A DNA stretch of 24,045 nt from Actinomycetes bacterium (GTDB lineage Bacteria; Actinomycetota; Actinomycetes; Actinomycetales; Microbacteriaceae), in assembly GCA_023428065.1 (NCBI GenBank), contig JAEYZI010000031.1:1-24045 (forward strand), given 5' to 3'. Shown here in pieces: positions 7,750 through 13,897 of this stretch. The notes beneath the pieces are model-generated. The model was not told where the DNA came from and ran no database searches. It worked only from the letters and a program-made list of their open reading frames with translations. Position numbers and translations under genes: made by a program. The stretch's first letter is position 1. Every line of letters begins with the position of its first letter.

Positions 7750-8481
7750 ATGTCCGAGCCCAACCAGCCGTCCGTCCCGCCTGCCGGGGGTTCCGTCCCG
7801 CCGGTCGAGCCCGCCGCATCCGCCCCCGGCGCGGGCGTGCCGGCACCGCGCTACGGGGAGTTCGCGCCCGTCGAGCCGGCGGCCGCCGAGACGCCCGAGG
7901 CTCCCTCGGCCGCCCCGAGCGCGCCCCCGGCCCCCGCGGCGCCCGGCTATCCGCCCGCGCCCGCGTACGTGCAGGGCAACCCGCAGCCCGGATACCCGCA
8001 ACCGGGGTACCCGCAGCAGGGCTACCCCCAGCCGGGATACCCCCAGCCGGGCTATGTGCAGCCCGGTGCCGGTCAGCCCGTCTACGGCCAGCCCGGCTTC
8101 GCGGGAAACCCCGTTCCGCGCCGCCGCACGTGGGACATCGTGCTGACGATCATCCTGCTCGTGCTCGGCCTCTTCGGCATGCTCGGCGGCGTGCTCTACG
8201 GCGTGCTGTTCAGCTCGCCCGAGCTGCTCGACGAGGGCTTCCGCCAGCAGGGGCTCGGCGGATTCGACGGCGACGTCGGCGCGGCACCGCTCGTGCTCAT
8301 CGGCAGCCACGTTCTGCTCTACCTCCTCGCGGTCGGACTCTCGATCCTGCTGCTCGTGAAGAAGAAGATCGCGTTCTACGTGCCGCTTGCCGCGGGCGTC
8401 GTCGCGGGCGTGATCTTCTGGGCGACGATCGTCGCGGTCATGATGAGCGACCCCGACTTCGCCCGCACGACGAGCCTCTGA
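7750..8481 (+). CDS. Pro-rich three-TM membrane protein (possible DUF6264)
   Basis: The 243-residue protein starts with about 120 Pro/Ala/Gly-rich residues, including five PQPGY-type repeats (78-102). These are followed by a basic patch RRR (124-126) and three TM helices at about 130-153, 180-203 and 208-232. The layout resembles a family common in Microbacteriaceae, probably DUF6264; I hold that name loosely. The long N terminus before the basic patch is expected to be cytoplasmic. The start is ATG at 7750, 6 nt after TAGGGT, without an SD. It is a lone gene between argF and argH, on the opposite strand to both. No function is known. Confidence 0.8.
   Translation: MSEPNQPSVPPAGGSVPPVEPAASAPGAGVPAPRYGEFAPVEPAAAETPEAPSAAPSAPPAPAAPGYPPAPAYVQGNPQPGYPQPGYPQQGYPQPGYPQPGYVQPGAGQPVYGQPGFAGNPVPRRRTWDIVLTIILLVLGLFGMLGGVLYGVLFSSPELLDEGFRQQGLGGFDGDVGAAPLVLIGSHVLLYLLAVGLSILLLVKKKIAFYVPLAAGVVAGVIFWATIVAVMMSDPDFARTTSL
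7981..8055 (+). repeat. 15-bp coding tandem repeat (PQPGY x5)
   Basis: Five copies of a degenerate 15-bp unit encode PQPGY, PQPGY, PQQGY, PQPGY and PQPGY, followed by a diverged VQPGA. Third-position differences between the copies suggest purifying selection on the peptide rather than a recent slippage event. Confidence 0.85.
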
Positions 8482-8490
8482 GGTCCTCAG
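8478..8490. repeat. Short inverted repeat at the convergent argF junction
   Basis: CTGAGG-T-CCTCAG contains the TGA of the plus-strand membrane protein (8479-8481) and the stop of argF (tca 8487-8489). Only 5 nt separate the two genes, so there is no room for a conventional terminator. Confidence 0.4.
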
Positions 8491-9410
8491 GCGCGCGCGA
8501 GCAGCCACACGAGGAGCGCCTTCTGGGCGTGTAGGCGGTTCTCCGCCTCGTCCCAGATGACGCTCTGCGGGCCGTCGATGACGCTCGAGGCCACCTCGTA
8601 GCCGCGGTCGGCCGGGAGGCAGTGCAGGAAGATCGCGTCGGAGGCCGCGAGCCCCATGAGCTCGTCGGTCACCTGGTAGCCGCCGAAGGTCGCGACGCGG
8701 TGCGCCTTCTCCTCCTCCTTGCCCATCGAGACCCAGGTGTCCGTCACGACGACGTCGGCGCCCGCGACCGCCTCGAGCGGGTCGGTGTAGAGCACCACCG
8801 AGCCGCCCGTCTCGCTCGCGCGGCGGTCCGCGTCGGCGACCACGGCATCCGCGGGGCTGTACTCCTCGGGAGCGGCGATGCGCACGTGCATGCCCGCGGT
8901 CGCGCCCGCGAGCAGGTAGCTGTGCGCCATGTTGCTCGCCCCGTCGCCGAGGAACGTCACCGTGAGGCCCGCGAGGCGGCCCTTGTGCTCGCGGATCGTG
9001 AGCAGGTCGGCGAGCAGCTGGCAGGGGTGGAACTCGTCGGAGAGCGCGTTGACGACGGGGACCTTCGTGCCCGCCGCCATCTCCTCGAGCCCCGACTGCG
9101 CGTAGGTGCGCCACACGATCGCCGACACCATGCGCTCGAGCACGCGCGCCGTGTCCGACGGGGTCTCCTTGCCGCCCAGCTGGCTGTTGGCGGTCGAGAT
9201 GATGAGCGGGCTGCCCCCGAGGTCGGCGATGCCCACCGCGAAGCTCACGCGCGTGCGTGTCGACGACTTGTCGAAGATGACGGCGACGGTCTGCGGTCCC
9301 GCAAGCGGCTTCTCGCCCCAGCGGTCGACCTTGATGCGCTCGGCGAGGTCGAGGATCTCGGCCTGCTCGGCCGGGGTCAGGTCGTCGTCGCGCAGGAAGT
9401 GGCGGGTCAT
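8487..9410 (-). CDS. argF: Ornithine carbamoyltransferase
   Basis: The 307-residue enzyme makes citrulline from ornithine and carbamoyl phosphate. Carbamoyl phosphate is bound by SSTRTR (49-54) and HPCQ (128-131). The ornithine-side motifs are DTWVSMG (224-230) and HCLP (263-266), the last with the active-site Cys. Length is standard for an anabolic OTCase. The ATG at 9410 overlaps the argD stop (ATGA, 9407-9410), so this is the last gene of the coupled argCJBDF run. Its 3' end meets a convergent gene at 5 nt. The motifs rule out aspartate carbamoyltransferase. Confidence 0.97.
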   Translation of the reverse strand: MTRHFLRDDDLTPAEQAEILDLAERIKVDRWGEKPLAGPQTVAVIFDKSSTRTRVSFAVGIADLGGSPLIISTANSQLGGKETPSDTARVLERMVSAIVWRTYAQSGLEEMAAGTKVPVVNALSDEFHPCQLLADLLTIREHKGRLAGLTVTFLGDGASNMAHSYLLAGATAGMHVRIAAPEEYSPADAVVADADRRASETGGSVVLYTDPLEAVAGADVVVTDTWVSMGKEEEKAHRVATFGGYQVTDELMGLAASDAIFLHCLPADRGYEVASSVIDGPQSVIWDEAENRLHAQKALLVWLLARA

Positions 9411-10600
9411 TCGTGGTCTCCCGGGTCGGTGTGGGGGATGTCGATCGCCTCGGCGAAGAGCCGGGTGAACTCGTGCAGCTCGTCGTCGCCCACGATGAGC
9501 GGCGGCGCGAGCCGGATGCGGTGCTCGTTTGCCGCGTTGACGATGAGGCCGCGATCGAACGCGCGGCTCGCGACGATGCCCGCGACGGGCTCCGCGAGGC
9601 CGATGCCGAGCAGGAGTCCTCGGCCCTGGATGTCGGTGACGAGGGGCGAGGCCATGAGCTCGATGCGCGCGCGCAGCTCGAGCCCGCGCGTGCGGGCGTT
9701 GTCGACGAGCCCCGCCCGCTCGATCTCGCCGAGCACGGCGTTCGCCGCGGCCGCCGCGAGCGGGTTGCCGCCGAAGGTCGAACCGTGATGACCCGGTCCG
9801 AAGAGCTCGGATGCCGCGCCGAAGGTCACGAGCGCCCCGATCGGGAAGCCGCCGCCGATGCCCTTCGCGAGCGCGACGGCATCCGGCACGATGCCCTCGT
9901 GCTGGAAGGCGAACCAGTCGCCCGTGCGGCCGGCGCCGGTCTGGATCTCGTCGAGCACGAGGAGCGCGCCGTGCGCCGCGGTGAGCTCGCGCGCCGCGCG
10001 CAGGTAGCCCTCCGGGAGCTCCACGACGCCCGCCTCGCCCTTGATGGGCTCGACGACGAGCGCCGCGACGTCGCCCGCGGCGAGCGCCTGCTCGAGCGCC
10101 TCGATCGTCGACGGAAGGTGCTCGACCCCGGGCAGGAGCGGCTCGAACGGACCGCGCAGGGCGGGCTTGCCCGTGAGGCTCAGCGAGCCCATCGTGCGAC
10201 CGTGGAACGCGTTCTCGAGTGCGAGGATGCGGGGCTTACCCGTGAGGCGCGCGAGCTTGACGGCGGCCTCGATCGCCTCGGCGCCCGAGTTGCACAGGAA
10301 CACCCGATCGCCGCCCGTGAGGCGTGTGAGACGGTCGGCGAGCTCGAGCTGCGGCTCGGTCGCGAAGTAGTTGGACACGTGCGCGAGGGTCGCGGCCTGG
10401 CGGCTCACCGCCTCGACGAAGGCGGGGTGCGCGTGGCCGAGCGCGTTGACGGCGATGCCCGCGAGGAAGTCGAGGTACTCCTCCCCCTCAACGTCCCACA
10501 CGCGCGCCCCCTGGCCGCGCGCGAGCACGGCGAGGGGCGCGGGCGCCGAGCGCATCATGACCCGGGCGAAGAGCTCCTGGTGGTCGGCGGTCCGGCTCAT
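9407..10600 (-). CDS. argD: Acetylornithine aminotransferase
   Basis: The 397-residue class III aminotransferase converts N-acetylglutamate semialdehyde to N-acetylornithine with glutamate as donor. PLP-site residues are visible: SGAEA (105-109) for phosphate binding, D217 in VLDEIQTGAGRTG, and the Schiff-base lysine K246 in ALAKGIGGGFPIGA. The ATG at 10600 overlaps the argB stop (ATGA). Longer in-frame openings upstream lie inside argB and have no family-like sequence. Other omega-aminotransferases share the fold, but the arg context settles the assignment. Confidence 0.97.
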   Translation of the reverse strand: MSRTADHQELFARVMMRSAPAPLAVLARGQGARVWDVEGEEYLDFLAGIAVNALGHAHPAFVEAVSRQAATLAHVSNYFATEPQLELADRLTRLTGGDRVFLCNSGAEAIEAAVKLARLTGKPRILALENAFHGRTMGSLSLTGKPALRGPFEPLLPGVEHLPSTIEALEQALAAGDVAALVVEPIKGEAGVVELPEGYLRAARELTAAHGALLVLDEIQTGAGRTGDWFAFQHEGIVPDAVALAKGIGGGFPIGALVTFGAASELFGPGHHGSTFGGNPLAAAAANAVLGEIERAGLVDNARTRGLELRARIELMASPLVTDIQGRGLLLGIGLAEPVAGIVASRAFDRGLIVNAANEHRIRLAPPLIVGDDELHEFTRLFAEAIDIPHTDPGDHE

Positions 10601-11511
10601 GCGGGCACGACCTCGGTGCCGATGCCCGCATCCGTGAAGATCTCGAGCAGGATCGAGTGCGGACGGCGACCGTCGATGATGGCGGCCTTCGGCACGCCCC
10701 CGTCGACGGCCTCGAGGCACGCTGCCATCTTGGGGATCATGCCCGATTCGAGGGTCGGCAGGAGCTCGGCGAGCTCGTCGCGGGTGATCTGCGAGACGAG
10801 CGACTCCCGATCCGGCCAGTCGCGGTACAGGCCCGCGACGTCGGTGAGCACGACGAGCTTCTCGGCACCGAGCGCGACGGCGAGCGCCGCCGCGGCCGAG
10901 TCGGCGTTGACGTTGAGTGACTGTCCGGGCACGTCGACGTCGGGGGCGATCGAGGAGACGACGGGGATGCGGCCCGCCTCAATCTCCGCGAGCACCGACG
11001 CGGGGTCGACCGCGACGACGTCGCCGACGAGCCCGATGTCCACGAGCGTCCCGTCGACCATCGCGCCGCGCTTGCGTCCCTGGAAGAGCCCCGCGTCCTC
11101 CCCCGAGATCGCGGACGCGAGGGGGCCGTGGCGGTTGATGAGGGTCACGAGCTCGCGGCTCACCTGGCCCGTGAGCACCATGCGCACGATGTCCATGGCC
11201 TCGGGCGTCGTCACGCGGTAGCCGCCGCGGAACTCGCTCGGGATGCCGAGCCGGTCGAGCATCGCGGAGATCTGCGGGCCGCCGCCGTGCACGACGACGG
11301 GCTTGAGGCCCACCGAGCGCAGGTACACCATGTCCTCCGCGAAGGCCCGCTGGAGCTCGGCGTCGACCATCGCGTTGCCGCCGAACTTCACGACGACGAT
11401 GCGTCCCGCGAAGCGGCGCAGCCACGGGAGCGACTGGATGAGGGTGTCGGCCTTGACCGCGGCGTCGCGGGTGCGCTCGTCGAGCTCGTCGAGGGGCGTG
11501 GGATTCGTCAT
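10597..11511 (-). CDS. argB: Acetylglutamate kinase
   Basis: The 304-residue enzyme phosphorylates N-acetylglutamate, the usual point of arginine feedback control. Amino acid kinase motifs are VKFGGNAM (41-48) and VVHGGGPQI (73-81), with NVNADSAAAALA for nucleotide and substrate binding farther on. An N-terminal helix of about 30 residues precedes the core (TRDAAVKADTLIQSLPWLRRF). Such a helix is found in arginine-sensitive hexameric forms, so feedback inhibition is likely. The ATG at 11511 overlaps the argJ stop by 4 nt. Confidence 0.97.
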   Translation of the reverse strand: MTNPTPLDELDERTRDAAVKADTLIQSLPWLRRFAGRIVVVKFGGNAMVDAELQRAFAEDMVYLRSVGLKPVVVHGGGPQISAMLDRLGIPSEFRGGYRVTTPEAMDIVRMVLTGQVSRELVTLINRHGPLASAISGEDAGLFQGRKRGAMVDGTLVDIGLVGDVVAVDPASVLAEIEAGRIPVVSSIAPDVDVPGQSLNVNADSAAAALAVALGAEKLVVLTDVAGLYRDWPDRESLVSQITRDELAELLPTLESGMIPKMAACLEAVDGGVPKAAIIDGRRPHSILLEIFTDAGIGTEVVPA

Positions 11512-12659
11512 GAGGAGTAGGCGCTGTTCTCGTGCACGTAGTCGTGGGTCAGGTCGTTGGTGAGGATGACGGCTCCCGCGTTGCCGGCGTTGAGCTCGAG
11601 CTGCAGGAGGAGACGCCGCGGGCGCAGGTCGACCTCGGTGCGGGGACGGTCCGGTCCGCCCTTCGTGCACACGCGCACGCCGTTCATGATGACGTCGACG
11701 TCGTACGGGTCGAACTGCGCGCTCGTCGTCCCGATCGCGGCGAGCACACGGCCCCAGTTGGGGTCGTTGCCGAAGACGGCCGCCTTGAAGAGGTTGTTGC
11801 GCGCGATCGCCCGCCCCACCTCGACGGCGTCGTCCTCGCTCGCCGCGCTCATGACCTCGATGACGATGTCGTGGCTCGCGCCCTCGGCGTCGGCCTGCAG
11901 CTGGAACGCGAGGTCCATGCAGATCGCCGTGAGGCCCGCGGTGAAGAGCTCGAGGTCGGGCTCGATGCCGGATGCCCCGCTCGCGAGCAGCGTCACCTGG
12001 TCGTTCGTCGACATGCAGCCGTCCGAGTCGAGCCGGTCGAAGCTCACGCGCGTCGCGCGCCTGAGCGCCTCGTCGAGCTGTGCGGGCAGGAGCACGGCAT
12101 CCGTCGTGAGGACGACGAGCATCGTCGCGAGCCCGGGTGCGAGCATGCCTGCGCCCTTCGCCATGCCGCCGATCGTCCACCCGTCGCGGCGCACGACCGC
12201 GGTCTTGGGCTTCGAATCGGTCGTCATGATGGCGCGCGCCGCATCGGCGCCGCCGTTCTCCGTGCGCTCGACCGCGGCGAGGACCGCGCCCGCGAGCACC
12301 TTCTCGCGCGGGAGCTGCTCGCCGATGAGCCCGGTCGAGCACACGAGCACGTCGCCCGCGGAGATGCCGAGCACCTCGGCGACGGCCTCGGCCGTCGCGT
12401 GGGTCGTCTGGAAGCCCTCGGGCCCCGTGAAGCAGTTCGCCCCGCCCGAGTTGAGGACGACGGCGCTCGCGGTGCCGTCGGCGATGACCTGCTGCGACCA
12501 GATGACGGGGTTCGCCTTGGCGCGGTTGCTCGTGAAGACGGCCGCCGCGCTGCGCAGCGGGCCCTCGTTGACGACGAGCGCCATGTCGAGCTTCTCGAAG
12601 CCCTTGAGCCCCGCCGCGACGCCCGCGGCGGTGAATCCGGATGCGGCGGTGACGCTCAC
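11508..12659 (-). CDS. argJ: Glutamate N-acetyltransferase / ornithine acetyltransferase
   Basis: The 383-residue enzyme moves the acetyl group from N-acetylornithine to glutamate, closing the acetyl cycle. The precursor cleaves itself between A178 and T179 in the conserved KGAGMLAPGLATML segment; Thr179 becomes the nucleophile at the start of the beta chain. STGLIGE (108-114) matches the oxyanion-hole region. I cannot tell from sequence alone whether it is mono- or bifunctional (able to use acetyl-CoA). A GTG start at 12659 overlaps the argC stop (GTGA). Its presence explains why no argE is needed. Confidence 0.96.
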   Translation of the reverse strand: MSVTAASGFTAAGVAAGLKGFEKLDMALVVNEGPLRSAAAVFTSNRAKANPVIWSQQVIADGTASAVVLNSGGANCFTGPEGFQTTHATAEAVAEVLGISAGDVLVCSTGLIGEQLPREKVLAGAVLAAVERTENGGADAARAIMTTDSKPKTAVVRRDGWTIGGMAKGAGMLAPGLATMLVVLTTDAVLLPAQLDEALRRATRVSFDRLDSDGCMSTNDQVTLLASGASGIEPDLELFTAGLTAICMDLAFQLQADAEGASHDIVIEVMSAASEDDAVEVGRAIARNNLFKAAVFGNDPNWGRVLAAIGTTSAQFDPYDVDVIMNGVRVCTKGGPDRPRTEVDLRPRRLLLQLELNAGNAGAVILTNDLTHDYVHENSAYSS

Positions 12660-13705
12660 GGCGCGACTCCGTTCACGGGGAGGCCCGCATGCTCGGGCAG
12701 ACCGAGCGCGAGGTTGGCGGACTGGATGGCGGCACCCGCGGTGCCCTTCACGAGGTTGTCGATCGCCGAGACGACGACGACACGGCCGGCCCGCTCGTCG
12801 ACGGCGAGCCCCATGAGGGCCGTGTTGGCGCCCGTCGTGTCGTTCGACCGCGGGAAGGAGCCGGCGGGCAGCACGTGCACGAACCTCTCACCCGCGTAGG
12901 CGCCCTCCCAGGCGTCCCGCACGTCCGCGACCGAGACGCCGGGCGCGAGCCGCGCGGTCGAGGTCGCGAGGATGCCGCGCGACATGGGCACGAGGACGGG
13001 CGTGAAGGAGATGCTGACGCCCTCGCCCCCCGCCGCTGTCAGGTTCTGCACGATCTCGGGGGTGTGGCGGTGGACGCCGCCGACGGCGTACGCCGACGCC
13101 GAGCCGAGGATCTCGCTCGCGAGGAGGTCGGTGCGCAGCGACTTGCCCGCACCGGAGGTGCCGACGGCGAGCACGGAGACGAGGTCGTGGGGCTCGATGA
13201 CGCCCGCCGCGACGCCCGGTGCGAGGCCGAGCGTGATCGCCGTGACGTTGCAGCCGGGAACCGCGATGCGCGTCGCGCCGGGAAGGTTCTCACGCTGCTT
13301 CGCGGCGCCCGCGTCGAGCAGGAGCTCCGGCATCCCGTAGGTCCACGCGCCGTGGTAGGTGCCGCCGTAGTAGGCCTCCCACGCCGTCGCGTCGGTGAGG
13401 CGGTGATCGGCGCCGCAGTCGACGGCCACGAGGTCGTCGGGCAGCTCGGCGGCGATCGCACCCGATGCGCCGTGCGGGAGGGCGAGGAACACGAGGTCGG
13501 CCTGCGCGAGCACCGACGCCTCGGTCGGCTGGAGTTCGAGGTCGGCGAGGCTCACGAGGTGCGGGTGGACGGCGCCGAGCCGCGCCCCCGCGTTCTGATG
13601 GGCGGTGACGACGCGGACCTCGAACTCGGGATGGCCGGCGAGGAGCCGCAGCAGCTCGCCGCCCGCGTATCCGCTGGCGCCGGCGACGGCGACGGAGATG
13701 GGCAT
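12656..13705 (-). CDS. argC: N-acetyl-gamma-glutamyl-phosphate reductase
   Basis: The 349-residue enzyme reduces acetylglutamyl phosphate to the semialdehyde with NADPH. The N-terminal nucleotide-binding loop is GASGYAGGE (9-17), and the catalytic Cys152 lies in VPGCNVTA. I chose the ATG at 13705 because MPISVAVAGASG is the family's normal N terminus; upstream in-frame codons encode unrelated Arg-rich sequence. Before it, TAAGG can act either as a weak SD (AAGG, 8 nt spacing) or as part of a -10 (TAAGGT, 7 nt spacing, leaderless). It is the first gene of argCJBDF and is preceded by a structured region with a candidate leader peptide. Confidence 0.97.
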   Translation of the reverse strand: MPISVAVAGASGYAGGELLRLLAGHPEFEVRVVTAHQNAGARLGAVHPHLVSLADLELQPTEASVLAQADLVFLALPHGASGAIAAELPDDLVAVDCGADHRLTDATAWEAYYGGTYHGAWTYGMPELLLDAGAAKQRENLPGATRIAVPGCNVTAITLGLAPGVAAGVIEPHDLVSVLAVGTSGAGKSLRTDLLASEILGSASAYAVGGVHRHTPEIVQNLTAAGGEGVSISFTPVLVPMSRGILATSTARLAPGVSVADVRDAWEGAYAGERFVHVLPAGSFPRSNDTTGANTALMGLAVDERAGRVVVVSAIDNLVKGTAGAAIQSANLALGLPEHAGLPVNGVAP

Positions 13706-13720
13706 GGATTCAACCTTATT

Positions 13721-13802
13721 GTCGTGGGGACGGGGCCGGAGGCGGCGACGTCGCACGACGGGCTGAGACAGGTCAGCGGCGCGACGTCGCCGAGATTCGG
13801 CG
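13721..13802 (-). promoter_or_regulatory. Competing hairpins upstream of argC (candidate attenuator)
   Basis: On the minus strand three stems are possible. Stem 1:2 pairs CGCCGA (13802-13797) with TCGGCG (13793-13788) around a 3-nt loop. Stem 2:3 pairs CGGCGACGTCGC (13792-13781) with GCGACGTCGCCG (13754-13743), a perfect 12 bp extendable by G-U and C-G; an inner 5-bp stem GCTGA/TCAGC lies in its loop. Stem 3:4 pairs GTCGTG-c-GACG (13759-13749) with CGTC-cc-CACGAC (13732-13721), ending 3 nt before the AAGG of argC. Stem 2:3 excludes both of the others. There is no T-run, so any control would be translational or Rho-dependent. The two GCGACGTCGC palindromes (13745-13754, 13781-13790) could instead be protein-binding sites. 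Confidence 0.45.
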
Positions 13803-13856
13803 CACGCGGCGGACGCGACGGAGCTCAACGCTCTCGAGCCGCATCTGCTGTCCCAC
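13773..13856 (-). CDS. Candidate arginine-rich leader peptide (27 aa)
   Basis: A GTG-initiated frame of 27 codons ends 67 nt before the argC start. Nine codons are Arg, with three RR pairs close together at 13-14, 16-17 and 19-20 and a final RR before TGA. A -10-like TACCCT (complement 13863-13868) lies exactly 6 nt before the GTG, the leaderless geometry seen at other genes in this window. The last codons overlap the left arm of the 12-bp stem upstream of argC. If translated, the peptide would sense charged tRNA-Arg rather than act as a protein. Caution: in DNA this GC-rich, unrelated frames are often Arg-rich too, so conservation is needed to accept it. Confidence 0.4.
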   Translation of the reverse strand: MGQQMRLESVELRRVRRVRRISATSRR

Positions 13857-13897
13857 GGGTCGAGGGTAGCAGAGCGGGGTGAGCCGCTTCGCGCGCG

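Noticed and set aside
13705..13720. A possible ARG box (ArgR site) at the argC start
   Set aside because: Only one TGAAT half site is visible and no paired half site at the right spacing.
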